From NCBI GenBank assembly GCA_001600635.1, contig BCKL01000005.1, positions 933,350-997,349 on the forward strand: 64,000 bases of DNA, given 5' to 3'. A model generated the notes under the pieces. The model made no database searches. It was not told the origin of the DNA and saw nothing but the letters and a program-made list of their open reading frames with translations. Both the position numbers and the translations under genes were made by a program. Positions 35,225 through 46,815 of this stretch are shown here, piece by piece. Each line of letters begins with the position of its first letter. Within the stretch, counting starts at the first letter, position 1. Source of the DNA: Leucosporidium creatinivorum. Lineage: Eukaryota > Basidiomycota > Microbotryomycetes > Leucosporidiales > Leucosporidiaceae.

Positions 35225-38200
35225 TGGGAAGGAACTCGATGATGGTGTTGATCTGTAGCAAAGTTGATCAGTGAGCTGTAGGTCGATGGAACGCGCAAGA
35301 CGGACCGATTCCAGGAAAGGCTGAGCACTGCGAGCGGGAAGGTCAATTGTCAGCTCAAGCTCGAGAGCCAAAAACGAAACGGGGGGTGGTGAAAAAGGGA
35401 AGGACTTACGCTCCCTCCTTCATCAACGACTTGAGCATCGACATGAGCGACCGCTTGGTGTTGTACGAGAGCTTGCTCGCCTTCTCCCACTCGGCCCTCC
35501 ACGCTCGGTCGATGATAAGGACGTGCCAGATGGGCTCGGTGTTGGGCGTGTTGAACTGCTTGCAGTTGGCGACGATGAGGTCGAAGTCGTCGAACAGCTC
35601 CATGTAGTCGCGGTATTGGCCCGAATCGAGCTTGCGAGTTATCGTCTGCAGGTCCATCGGCTGGGCGATCTCCTCGTAGTAGCTGTGGGACAAAGCGAGG
35701 GTCAGCTCGGTAGTAGTAGGGTAGAGATGAGATAGAGACGTACACGGGCAGAGCGTAGCGGTCGACGGGTTGAAGGAAGAAGAACGCCTCTCGCATCGCC
35801 TGCACCTTCTGGATGACGCCCTTGGCCTTCTTGCTGTCGACGGGGTCGTAGGGCTTGACCCACTTGGAAGGGTGCGGTAGAGGCGGCTCGTCGAGGATTT
35901 CGGGGCGAGGAGGGAGGAGCGCGGCGGGAGGGAGGTAGGGCACCTCGGGCTCGGCGTAGTTGACCTCCTTCTTCGACTTGTGCTTCTCCTTGCCCTCGCG
36001 ATCCTTCTTCTTCTTGTGCTTGTGCGAAGACGACTCGTCGCGATCACGGTGGTGCTTCGGCACCGAGGGCTTGCCCCAATCATCGTCGTCGTCGTCGTCC
36101 GAATAGTCGCGGGTGACCTTGATCTTGTGCGGCTTGGGAGGCTTGACGGCGGGCGGTGGAGGAGGAGGAGCGGGAGATCCTGCGCCGTAGCTCGAGCTGC
36201 CGCCGAACGAGATCTTGAAGCCCGAAGGCTTCGCGGGCTCGGCGGGAAGGGGTGCTGGCGGAGGAGGAGGCATGGGCGCGGGGGCGCGCGCAGGAGGTGC
36301 GGGAGGCTTGAGCTTGAAGGAGAGGCCGAAGGAGGTGGTCGGCGCTGGTGCTGGAGGGGGAGGAGGGGGAGGAGTTGGCTCGGCGTGCACGGGAGGGACG
36401 TAGGGCGCGGGAGGGGGAGGGGGAGGAGGTCGAGGCTCGTACACGACGGGCGCTGGAGAGGGAGCGGCAGGCGGAGGCGGCGGTTGTGGCAGCTGCTCGC
36501 GCTGCTGTAAGAGCTCGGCCGAGGCGCGAGGAGGGGGAAGGTTGTCGGGCTCAGGCGAAGGTGCTGGCGCTGGTAGAGCTGCCGGGGGAGGAGGTGAAGG
36601 AGGCTCGCGTTGCTGGAAGAGCTGAGCGGAGGCTCGTGGTGGAGGGGGAAGCGCGGGGACTGGAGCAGGGGCGTAGTTGGTTGGTGGGACGTAAGCTGCT
36701 GGAGCGGCGGGAGGAGGAGGGGGAGGCGCCGCCTTGGGAGCCTTGGGCGCTTTCGGAGGTTTCGGCGCTGCGACTCCCGTCTCCATGGCGAGAAGGGTCG
36801 CCTCGATACGATTCCATTGCTTGTCGAAGATGGCATCCAGCTTCTGCGCGAGGTCTACGACCAGGCCGGCGATGTTGTAGGCGATGGCGTTGGAGATGAC
36901 GAGCTTGAAGTCGTCGCGGAAGGCGTAGCGGTCGGGATACTGTCCAGCGTTGAGCTTGGCGCTCATGGTGCTGATGTCCATCGGGTTCTTGATGATATCG
37001 AAGTACCTATGTGCAGAAGGGTCAGCGATGCAGCGAGCGAGACTTCTCAGCGCCGAACGGACCCTGGAGCGCCCGATTTGACGGGATCTGCAGACGGAAG
37101 AAGGTCAGCTCTCCGTCGCGAGTGCACGAGAAGACAACTGGAGCTCACCGACAGGAGCACGGAACATGAGCGACACCTTCTCCTTCATCAGCTTCTTGAT
37201 CATGCTCTTGCAGGCTGTCACATCGCTCATCGTCATGCCCGACGCCTGCGATTGCTCGAGCTTGGGCGGCGCCTTGATCTTGAACTTTTTCGGCGGCGCA
37301 GGTGCAGGAGGCTGGAAGTCCTCGCCATCGTACGAATCGTATGGTAGCGGTGTGGGAATACCGGCTGCGAAAGGGCGAGGCGAGTCAGCTTGAACTCATG
37401 CGAAACGAATGGGGAGAGCAACATACAGCGCGATCCGCCGATGGTGATCTTGGGTAGCGTCTGCGGTGTAGCTCCCGAAGAGGTGAACTTGAGCTTGGGG
37501 AAGCCGGGCGTAGCAGGCGTTGGTGCAGGCGATTCGGCGATGGGTGCCGGCGTTGGAGGAGCCGGCATGCGGAAGCGCACTTTGGGGATGGGCTCCTCGC
37601 CGGCCTTGACGGTGGTCTCGCAGATCTTGAGTACGGTATCGCGCACCTCGGGGTCGATATCGGGGTGGCTGCGAACGGTGAGGATGGTCGGCGACTCGTT
37701 CGGCGTTTGCGCGAGAGCGACCCGACTCACATTAGCGTCTGCAGGAGGCATTGGCGGAAGTTGAGAGAACGGCCAGGCTTCTTGCGAAGCGCCTTGAGCT
37801 GCGCGGCGAGAGGGTCCTTCTCCTTCTTGGTCGCGCCTTCCTCCTCGAAGACGAGCTCGGGCGCTGCAAGGTCCTGCACGGCGGCGAGTACAGGAAGCGA
37901 CTCGAGAACGCCCTGGGCGAGTCGACGCTGTACGAGTCTCGAAGAGTCGTCGCGAAGGACGGAGAAGAAGTAGCGGGCGAGGGCGAGGTGCTCCTGGAGA
38001 GGGTTGAGGAGGAGGAGGGCGTCGAAAGCGGCGACTCGGACGGGAGGGTAGTTGCCGTCGCGCGTGTAGAGGAAGAACGACATGCGATCCTCGGGGATGA
38101 GGTTGGCGAGGGTGAGTTTGAGCCTGAACTCGATGCCGGCGACGGTGATGGCGTTGTGATAGGAAGGGACGAGACGATCGGCGCTCATGTAGCGCTCGAC

Positions 38201-41200
38201 CTCGGCGATGGCGGGCGCGAGGTACTCGTTGCCCTCAATCTCCTCGAGGTAAGACTGGTCGTCGGCGAACTGGCCCGTCTCGCGAGGAGCGACGGCGACG
38301 AGCGAGTGGCCGAGAGCGTTCATAATGGCGGTGAGGTAGAAAGTGTCGGAGAACTGCGAGAGACAAGTTAGCAAGTGCTCAAAGTAGTGATATGCGCGAG
38401 AGAGCTCACCTTGTTCCCGAGGTTGTCGTTGTAAGCGAGCAAGTCGACCAAGAACTGATGCACGGCGGGCGGCGTCTGTCCCTTCTCATCTCGCACCGAC
38501 GAGATGGCGGTGAGGAGCGTCTGAGGGTCGTACTTGGTCAGCTTTCTTCGAACCAAAAAGTTTGATCAAGTCTGACCTTCTTCAGGAAGTAGAGGCTGAA
38601 GTCGCTAAAGTCGTTCGTCTTGGGGATGCAGCGGAAGCCGAAGGGGTCGTGGGTCTCGATGTCGGGTTCGAAGCAGAAGTGGGTCTGGAAGATCTTGAAG
38701 AGGTGGAAGAGGCCGAGGAACTCGTGAGCCCTCGTCGCGCACTGCGAGGCGAGAGGAGGATGTCAGCTCGGCTCGTGGGCGATCGAAGAGCACGGTTTCG
38801 ACGCACCGAGATGAGGGCGAGAGCTGCCTCCATTCGTACTCGAATGAAGTAGTTGTTGACGAGAACAGTCTTGGCCAAGTTACTCGAGACAATGGCGGAC
38901 GGCATCCTCGAAAGGGCGTGGACGGCCTGCGAGGAGGAAAGAGCGGGTCAGCGACGGCTCGCTGGCAAATACAAGGACGATGACTCGCCTCGAGCTGAGC
39001 AACGACATCTCGATCCCTCTGCAGCTGCGAGAGCCACATGAAGTCGGGTTGTTCGAACTGCACGCCGGCAATCCAATCGAGGTCGGCGTCGATGCGAATC
39101 CATTCGTACGTCGCCTGACTCATGACCGAATCATCCTCCTCGGTCCAATCGGCTACCCTCCACTTCTCACGCTCCTTCTCGTCCTCCCACAGGTTCAGAC
39201 TGAACCCGACGTCGATGAGGGCGACATCCTCCTGCGCCTCGGCGTCTCCCGATGCTGCTGCCGAAGCGGCGGCTTGACGAGCCTGGTAGCGCTTCGTATT
39301 ACGACGAACACGCTTGTACTTGGTGTTGAAGGGGACCTCGTGGCGCTTGAAGGCTTCCGAGATGTTGAGGACGTGCTCGTAGGGCGTGCCGTCGGCCTCG
39401 TGGATCCGCATCGTCATCTGGCCCTCAAAGAGCGCGATGGGACGAAGATGGCCTTGCTCCTCCCACGCAGCGCTCTGTGCCCAGTTGTAGGCGAGGCACT
39501 CCTGCTTGATGTTGAGCTCGACGGCCATCTTCTTTCGATTGAACGTCGCGGTGATGACGAAGGTAGGGCAGCCCGAGCCGTAGACCCACTGGTCGAAGAA
39601 GGTCTTGAGCGACTCGCCGGATCCTCCGCACGCTTTGCGACAGGTGCGCATGAACGAGTTGGTCGAGAGGGTGTTGAGGTTCGAAGCGGTCGAGCCGAGC
39701 TCGCCAGTGATGGCGTCGAGGAAGAGCTTGGGGAGGACCTTGTCGAGACCGAGGGACGTTCCGGCGTTGCGGAGGTGCTTGTCGAGGATGAAGAGGACGA
39801 GAGGCGCCTTAAGGGCGATAAATTGGAGCTGGGCGGGTTCGGGCTGGGTGAGGCGAGCGGGCACCGAGATGGGCTCGCGCTGCACGTCCTGGCCGACGCA
39901 GCGAATCATGTCCTTCTTGATGCGGAAGCGGTACTCGTTGTTGCCCCAGATCGTCTTGAGGAAGAGCGAGGTGAGATGGAGGGCGATGCCGACGACGAGC
40001 CAGGTGTCGGAGGGAGTTCGGGGTATGATGTTGATGCCCGACCACTGAACGGCGAGGGCATGGGCGAGGAGGTGGCGGGTCTCGTAGGCTTGGTCGATCA
40101 CGCTGGGAGGGTGGAGGAGGTCGGAGCTCAGGAGGGTCATGGCGGCCGAGTGGAAGGTGGGAGCGCCCGAAGCGAGCGAGTCGATGAAGGCGACGGTGTA
40201 GGTGGTGAAGGGGTAGGATCCGAAAGTCGAGGTAAAGTAGTCCATCGCTTGTCGAATGATGGCGAGGCTGTTGGCTATCTCGGCCTCACGACCTGGCAAG
40301 CACAAAGCGTGCAGCTTCGGCCCCTCGTCCTCGACAATCTCCTCCTCTTCCTCGTCCTCGTCTTCGAGTCCTTCCCTCGCCCTCCTCTCCTTTGGCGCGC
40401 CTGCGATCTCCGTAACGACGAAAGGGCCGACTGCCCAAGCGATCTGCTGTACGCTCACAGGCGTAACCTGGGCGTAGTGCCAGATGACCCGATCGCTTCG
40501 GTCGGGGTGGACGACCTGCTCGATGAGCTCTCCGGACGCGACGGCCGAGACTGGCCATTCCATCTCCACCTCATCCTCTGCTCGACCGCCTTCATGATCG
40601 ACGTCCTGGCCTTGAGCGCGCGAGGAGGAGCCCGAGTAGAGGACGCGAGGGACGATGAGCTCGAGGTCCCAGGTGCAGCGGTCTTTGGCGTGGTCGGAGC
40701 ATGGGACCCAGGTACGAGCTGCCGTGTCCGAGAGGGCGGAGGTGAAGACGTGAGGGAAGCGCTGAGACCACAACAAGCTTCAGCAAAGGCCTCGAGCTCG
40801 TGTAAGGCGGAGAAGACTTACAGAGGGGTTGGCCTCGTCTGGAGCTACCACTACGATACCAGCACCAGGCTTGACTACCTCGTACTCGACTACAATCGCG
40901 ATCTGCTCCCACTCGTCCTCCTTCTTGGCCTCCTCACGAGGCGTAGCTCCGTCTGGCGGCGGCACCTTGACGACGCATCCTTGCGGGATGGCGATACCGA
41001 GCTCCCCTTCCTCTCCTTCGAGTGCACCGCGCCAGATGCCTCGTTTGAGCTCGGGGTAGGTGTGAATGTCGCTGGGGTTGGTGAGCGAGGGAGCTGCTGG
41101 CGGGAGATGCGAGAAGGCGAGCGGGACGTTGGTAGGGATACGGAGCGAAGCCGAGAGTACGTTGAGCGAGCGAGCGTTGAGCCACACCGTCCTCAGGTCG

Positions 41201-41363
41201 GCCGTCGTCGGGACGATGGTGAGCTCAGTGTTGCCCTGTCGAGGTTGAACAAGTCAGCTCCTGCTCCGTGTGCTACAGCCGCTGTAGACCTACATGGATA
41301 CGCCCATTCAATCCGATACTGATGGAAACCTTCTGGCTAACGACGGTGAAGCCCTTGCCCATG
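34938..41363 (-). CDS. TAF2: TFIID subunit TAF2 with three C-terminal bromodomains
   Basis: TAF2 is the M1-peptidase-like subunit of TFIID that helps bind initiator DNA. The start at 41363 gives MGKGFTVVSQKVSISIGLNG, then IVPTTADLRTVWLNARSLNV. The peptidase-like domain includes IIRQAMDYFTSTFGSYPFTT, and HLLAHALAVQWSGINIIPRT stands where an active enzyme has HExxH, so it is catalytically dead, as in all TAF2. SLKTFFDQWVYGSGCPTFVI and a long HEAT-like region follow (YFIRVRMEAALALIS; RVAAFDALLLLNPL). The C-terminus adds three bromodomains: PGYFDIIKNPMDISTMSAKL with AYNIAGLVVDLA; YYEEIAQPMDLQTITRKLDS with CKQFNTPNTEPI; and YFDVIPRGNERDLGTIRANL with CFTFNPPDNAVH. A Pro-rich low-complexity segment and a Lys-rich basic patch separate the first two. 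About 1900 residues and more than a dozen introns. The stop is TAG at 34938-34940. Confidence 0.92.
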
Positions 41364-42714
41364 CTGGCGAGCTGCTGGCGAGGTCGAAGCTGAGCGAGCT
41401 GGCGTGAGCAAGCAAGTGAATGCCTCTCTCCTGTACGGAGATGCTGCTGTAGGCTGTGCGCTCTGCTGACTGGTCCTTGCTGAGCTGTAGGACGGCGGGC
41501 GAGAGAAGAGCGAGAAACGAGGTAAAGTGGAGGAGAGAGAGCTGGGAGTGCGCGTCCAGCGGCGCCTCTCTCCCTCAGCCAACATTGTCGCTGCTCATTC
41601 CGCTTGAATAGGATCATCTTCTTCCGGATGCGCTGCACTACAGCATCGTCCTGCTGCTCCCTCAGCCCATCTCACCTGTCATCGGCGTTTCGCTCGCGCT
41701 CCTCCAGCTTCTCCCGCTTCGGGCGTCTGCTGTACGATGGTCTGGGTTTGCAGCGAGCAGGTGCCGAGTTTCAGAACCTTTCTCAGTCCTGCACTGCTGA
41801 GGGAAGTCGAGCGGGCATGGCCTGCCCCTTTGAGCGCCGGGCTCGGCGCCGCTGTCGCTGGCTCGGAGTAATATTCCCAATTGCTTGCAGCAGTCGAGTG
41901 CCCTTATGGTTGCCAGATACGGTGTGAGATTCCCGGTATCACCTCATGGAGGGCGGTTCACCTCGCCCGCCAGAGAGGCGAGCGGCGGTGCCCTTCCCCT
42001 GTCCTCGGCGATGGCTCGAGCTGAACTCCAAGTGGTGCAGGTACAATCCTGACTGTACTGTACTTTTCGCCAAAACATACAGCCCCTATCTAGAGAATCA
42101 CAGCCTCTCGGATCGGTCAGGCGCGTACCCGGGAGTCGAAAGTAGCCAGCTCGGCGCTCGGCGAGTGGTCTACAAAGCTTGACTTGGTCTTCAAACAGCT
42201 CGAGGGCTTCCAATCGATGGCCCACTAGTGCAGTGGTGAAACTCAGTCTTTCTCTGCTCATTCAAAGCTCTCGAGGCGGGTTCGATTCGCTTCGAAGTTC
42301 ACTCGTTCTCCTTCGGCGCCGGCTTTTCTCGCCAGAAAATTTCTATTGACATGTACATTTTGCCGGAAGTTCATCCTTTTGCTACGCTCAACGTATTACA
42401 CGACTTCTCACTGCTTGCATGTGGCACAACATGTGATAATTTGCCAGCTCGGCGTTGACCTCGCGACCTTCCTCCCTTCTTCAGCCTCTTCCGGCCGACA
42501 CAGATGCACAATGTACCTGTACTGAGCTGTATCGCGTAACATTGCGGGGTAAAGAGGTACAGTACAGAAGCAGAGGTCGTGTTTTGCAAGTTTTGTACCA
42601 CTTGGAGTTCAGGCTCGAGCTCGGACAGTCCATGACCTCGCCAGACTGCCCACGCTGGTGGCTTCCTTTTGTGTGGTATCGCGCTCCTCTCTCATCTTTG
42701 TACTAGCTGACTCG
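41364..42714. other. Gene-poor region upstream of TAF2
   Basis: Short frames only; none shows a family motif. An A/T-rich island lies around 42330-42445. A GGTTCGATTC box at about 42274 and a TAGTGCAGTGG box at about 42225 look like tRNA promoter elements but no stable tRNA fold follows. TAF2 promoter elements must lie in the first few hundred bases. Confidence 0.4.
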
Positions 42715-43104
42715 CCTACTTCGACTTCAGCCCTCGCGGAAATGAGCGCGACCTCGGCACGATTCGAGCCAACCTTGACAAGGACGTCTACTACACGTCC
42801 AGCGAACCGCTCGAGGCGGACGTCCAGCTGATGTTGCACAACTGCTTCACGTTCAACCCTCCCGACAACGCGGTTCACAAAAGCGGTGAGGAGCTGCAGA
42901 AGCTCTTCAACGCGGGAATCAGCAGGATCAAGAGCGAGAATGGAAAGAAGAGGGCGGGAGACACGGTGGGAGGGAGCAGTAGTCACAAAAAGGCCAAGTA
43001 CTAGTCGTTTGTACATGCTTGCAACTTCCAACGAAGTCGATAGTCTGTTGCGACGCACTCGAAAATCTCGAAAGGGTCTCGAGAATGGCAAAGGCTCGGC
43101 GCGA
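42715..43104 (+). pseudogene. Inverted partial copy of the TAF2 3' end (third bromodomain fragment)
   Basis: This matches 34849-35224 in inverted orientation: PRGNERDLGTIRANLDKDVY is followed by altered residues, then EADVQLMLHNCFTFNPPDNA through SSSHKKAKY, the stop, and about 90-100 bp of 3' flank. Differences include a 3-nt insertion near 42791 and a 12-nt insertion near 43070. It lacks the rest of TAF2 and any start, so it is a fragment. It sits about 1.35 kb upstream of the TAF2 start and points away from the gene. Transcription from it would be antisense-like in relation to TAF2 mRNA, since the two copies are complementary when both are transcribed. Confidence 0.85.
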
Positions 43105-43684
43105 GCCCGGCCCGAGCATTTCGCAGAGCCCGGCCCGAGCATTTGCAGTAGCCGCTGCCTGCTCGCATCCTCTCGCATATCCCCTACCGCCAACATGGCA
43201 ACTCAGCTGCTTTGCAGCTGCACGTATGAAGACGTGCTCTAAAGTATTCTGCTCGCGACTGCAAGGGATAGGTAGCCCGAACTCGCTCCCTCTTCATCAC
43301 CGAGCCTGGAAACGAGTGCGGCACTTTGCTTGGTTTGAGTCTCAAATCACTGCTGGCTACGCTACAGAACAGTAGTCCCTCCATTTTGTAGGGATGCAGA
43401 TGGGCACAGGCAACACGCAAGGTCACCGAGGAGACCCACTCGGCGCCGAGCATCCAGGCCTATACCCTTGCGGCCGCTCTGCGCTCTGTCTCTCGGTCTA
43501 ACCTGCCGAACGGCACTAGCTGGCTACAGTGCATTCCTCTGCAGTTGTGTAACATCAGCAGACCCTCCTGCACTACTCCAGATGACCTGGGACCGCTCCA
43601 CAGGCCTCCTGAACATCGCCGAGCCTCTGGGGAGGCAAAAAGAGATGCTAGAAACAGTTGTGAAAGTCTGTGGTGCAAAAAGAT
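43105..43684. other. Spacer between the TAF2 fragment and the tRNA
   Basis: Near 43110-43150 the sequence has two GCCCGGCCCGAGCATTT-like units about 25 bp apart, and a perfect CTCGGCGCCGAG palindrome at 43439-43450. No gene is seen. Confidence 0.45.
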
Positions 43685-43767
43685 GCCTCCTGGGTGAATC
43701 GAACACCCGATCTTGCCATATCGTGCCGAAATACGAGTGGCACGCCTTACCACTGAGCCAAGGAGGC
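43685..43767 (-). tRNA. tRNA-Thr (CGT anticodon) with a 12-nt intron
   Basis: Minus strand: acceptor stem GCCTCCT pairs with AGGAGGC. The A box TGGCTCAGTGG lies in the D arm. The anticodon stem TGCCA/TGGCA encloses CTCGTA, then the inserted TTTCGGCACGAT, then A. The T arm is GGGTG-TTCGATT-CACCC. Removing 12 nt after position 37, where eukaryotic tRNA introns sit, leaves a normal 7-nt loop CTCGTAA with anticodon CGT, reading ACG (Thr). The intron can pair partly with the anticodon loop (CGT with ACG), as is typical. The mature RNA is about 71 nt before CCA addition. Confidence 0.85.
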
Positions 43768-44560
43768 CGCGCTCGTGCCTTCACCAACATGGTCCATTGG
43801 ACGCGATTGCAATTCCAGAGTCGATTGGCATGCACCACAGCCTCTCAAATACACCCTGAAGCGAGATATAGCGCACTTGAACTTGCTGCAGCTTTTCACG
43901 GTTTTGAGCTCCCCGCCCAGCTCGGTCGAACCAGCGCTCAACTTCCTGCTCCGAGACGTGCACCGACAGTCAAGCAGGCATGCCCACAGCAGACCAGGGC
44001 AGTATTAGCAGGACATAAAAGCCAGTAGCTGGTCCCCAGACCTCATTGTGGCCGGGAAGGAGCACTTCTCGAGCTGATCCTCTTCTCGCCGAACTCATCT
44101 TAACGGCCGAAGTCGACCCAAAGTCAGTGTCAGAGCATTTCAAGCTAGTACGAGCTTTCCTAAAAGCTTCTTTTTGCTGCACTGCAGCAAGTGTGACTTG
44201 TCAGACAATTCAGCACCCGAGCTCGGTCGAGAAGACGGCGCCGAGCTGCTATTACCCCGAGCGGCTGTGAGGACCCACAGCAGCGCGAGAGATAGATGAA
44301 AGGTGATGAATGACTTGCAACACCCTCTAGATCTCACCGAGACTGAAACCGGGGAAAGGGGAGGAACAGCGACCCGCCTCTCTCGCACAGCGTGGTGCGG
44401 CTCGACCTCTCCTCCCCCCTCCAGCTTTCCACCTCGTCTGCTCTTCAGCTCAGTGCCCTACAGCTCTAAGCTCCAATCGAACGTCTAGGTCTAGCACAGC
44501 ACCCTCCGTCGCCCAGTCAAGTACAGCACCAAGCACTTGCCCTCCCTAGACTCTCCCACC
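43768..44560. other. Intergenic, coronin 5' flank
   Basis: About 790 bp. Pyrimidine-rich from 44400 to 44470 and just ahead of the coronin ATG. No other gene is supported. Confidence 0.4.
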
Positions 44561-46612
44561 ATGTCTCGTTTCGTTCGTCAATCCAGCTACCGGCACGTTT
44601 ATGGCAATGTGGCGAAGAAGGAGAACGTCTACGACAACATCAAGGTGAGCTACATAAATTCCATGCACTAGACTGGCTCTACAGAGCTCGGGACCGGCGC
44701 TGGTGCTAACTCGCATTTCGGTCGTTATCGTGCGGTTCTACAGATCTCTGGTGAGTCACCTTCGCAGGAAATGACTCACAGTACTGCCTTGTGCTCTCGC
44801 TGACCTTGTTGTGCCCTCCTACAGCCTCCGCTTGGGACACGAACCTCGTCACGGCCAGCGGGAAGTACCTCGCCGTCAACTGTAAGTCCTGCAAGGAGCT
44901 CAAGCTAGCAAGAGAACAACGCTAATCCACTACACAACCAGACCAAGCTTCGGGAGGAGGAGCCTTCCTCGTTACGCCTCTGGACACCACGGGCAAGGTG
45001 CGTGTTCACTCACCGCTCTCTCGCTATTCCGCCAGGCTCACACTGACAAGCTCGGTCCCTGTACAGCTCCCTGACCTCTTCCCTCTGTGCCGCGCCCACA
45101 CCGCGCCTGTCCTCGATACCGCCTGGAGCCCTTTCGACGATTCGCTCGTAGCCTCCGCCGGCGAGGACGGACGAGTCGCCATCACTCGCGTCGACGAGCA
45201 GATCCTCCGCAATGCATGGAGCGGAGAGGCCGACGTTCCCGACCTCGAGCCTGTCGCCAAGTTCAACGCTCACGGACGCAAGGCTGGCCATGTCCTTTGG
45301 CACCCCACCGCCGATGGCATCCTCGCTTCGGCTAGCAACGACGTCAAGATTTGGGACGTTTCGGCCCAGAAGGCAGTCTTCACGAGCGACACTCATGCCG
45401 ACATGGTGCAGAGCCTGTCTTGGGACTTCTGCGGCACCGTCTACGCGTGAGTGAGAGGCTCGGACTGACCTCGCCGAGCTCGCTAATCTCGACCCCATCC
45501 TTTAGCACCACCTGCAAAGACAAGAAGCTTCGCCTGTTCGACCCTCGTTCTGGGTCGAGCGCCGTCACCGTTGCCGACTCGCACTCGGGCATCAAGGGCT
45601 CTCGCGTCGAGTGGATGGGCTCGCTCGACCGAATCGTCACCACTGGATTTTCCAAGATGTCTGAGCGCCAGGTCTACGTCTGGGACTCGAGGGACCTCGT
45701 CAAGGGACCTGTCAAGACCATCACCATCGACCAGAGCTCGGGAACGCTCATGCCCTTCTGGAACGCCAGCAACAACGTCCTCTTCCTCGCCGGCAAGGGA
45801 GACGGCAACATCCGCTACTACGAGTACGAGAACGACGACCTCCACTACCTCACCGAGTTCTCCAGCCCTCAACCTCAACGCGGCATGTGCTTCCTCCCCT
45901 CGCGCGCCGTCAACGTCGCCGAGAACGAGATCGCCCGCGCTTTCAAGGCGGTCGGCTCAATGATTGAGCCCATCAGCTTCATCGTGCCTCGCAAGGTGAG
46001 CTGGGCTGTATCTCGACCTCCCTCCATAGCTGACTCGCCCTTCCCTACAGTCCGATTCTTTCCAGGCCGACCTCTACCCTCCCGCCCCGTCTGGTACGGC
46101 CTCCCTCTCCGCCGCAGACTGGCTCAGCGGCAAGAACTCCGAGCCCATCCTCATCAACATGGAGAACCAGCAGCAGAGCGCCGCCGTCGCCGTCGCCGCC
46201 AAGTCGTACACTCCTCCCACTCCCGCTCCTGCCCCTGCCCCCGTCACCGCTCCCGCCGCTGCTGCCACCCCAACCCCTACTCCTCCTCGCACCGCCTCGC
46301 CCGTACCCATCTCGACTCCTACCACCCCCGCACCAGTCGAGCGCGAGCCCGTCGTTGCGACCATCCTGGAGAAATCGACTCCCGTCTCGACTCCCGCCTC
46401 GAATGGCTCGTCGTCGAACAACGAGGAGGTCAGCTCGCTTCGGAAGGAGAACGAGAAGCTCAAGGGCGAGGTCGCCGAGCGGGATACTATCATTCGGGAA
46501 CTCGAGCTGAAGCTCGAGCGAGTCAGGGTGAGTAGCATTGCGCTCTCTCACCATCGCCGGGCCGGCTCGCTGACGTTCCTCCTCCTCGCAGGCGTTTGCC
46601 AAGGACCTCTAG
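44561..46612 (+). CDS. CRN1: Coronin
   Basis: Actin-binding WD40 protein that regulates Arp2/3 and cofilin at actin patches. The start at 44561 gives MSRFVRQSSYRHVYGNVAKK. Exon 1 ends at 44644, then a 7-nt microexon (44744-44750), exon 3 (44825-44881), exon 4 (44942-44997) and larger exons. The spliced order is ENVYDNIK-IS-ASAWDTNLVTASGKYLAV, HTAPVLDTAWSPFDDSLVAS, EDGRVAITRVDE, HGRKAGHVLWHPTADGILAS, LSWDFCGTVYATTCKDKKLR, LFDPRSG, VEWMGSLDRIVTTGFSKMSE, RQVYVWDSRDL, and the coronin-specific YYEYENDDLHYLTEFSSPQP, GMCFLPSRAVNV and SDSFQADLYPP. An Ala/Pro/Thr linker and a C-terminal coiled coil (EVSSLRKENEKLKGEVAERD) finish the protein at TAG 46610-46612. About 530 residues. Confidence 0.95.
44744..44750 (+). 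other. 7-nt microexon of coronin
   Basis: The sequence ATCTCTG lies between TTCTACAG and GTGAGTC. It joins NIK to the next exon as Ile-Ser-Ala, which restores the family's conserved 'I+VS..AWDTNL' block; skipping it breaks the frame. Confidence 0.8.
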
Positions 46613-46815
46613 AGCAACAAGAACTGACAGCAGGCTTTCAATATTTACCATCCACCAGGACGCCTGTTGTGTATTGAGGACTGGGAATGCATGACCTGAC
46701 TGCTTCGCCCGGGGCATCGACGAGCGAGCGAGAGGCGAGAGAATGAGCAAGAAGCGAGCTGGAGCGTTACAACATGCACAAAATCTAACAAGCAAGTCCG
46801 CCGAGTCTAAAGAAT

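Noticed and set aside
36600-36820. Alternative reading of the Pro-rich stretch as a separate gene
   Set aside because: It reads through in frame between bromodomains one and two of TAF2; competing frames are Arg/Ser-rich shadows.
39900-40130. Active M1 aminopeptidase in the TAF2 region
   Set aside because: The zinc-binding HExxH is replaced by HLLAHALA, as in the non-enzymatic TAF2 family.
38980-41322. A 780-codon open frame on the plus strand opposite TAF2
   Set aside because: It lies antisense to well-supported TAF2 exons, its translation is featureless and charged, and long antisense frames are expected from GC-rich, C-ending codon use.
42190-42300. Possible tRNA gene (TAGTGCAGTGG and GGTTCGATTCG boxes)
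   Set aside because: The T stem and acceptor stem do not pair; at best a relic.
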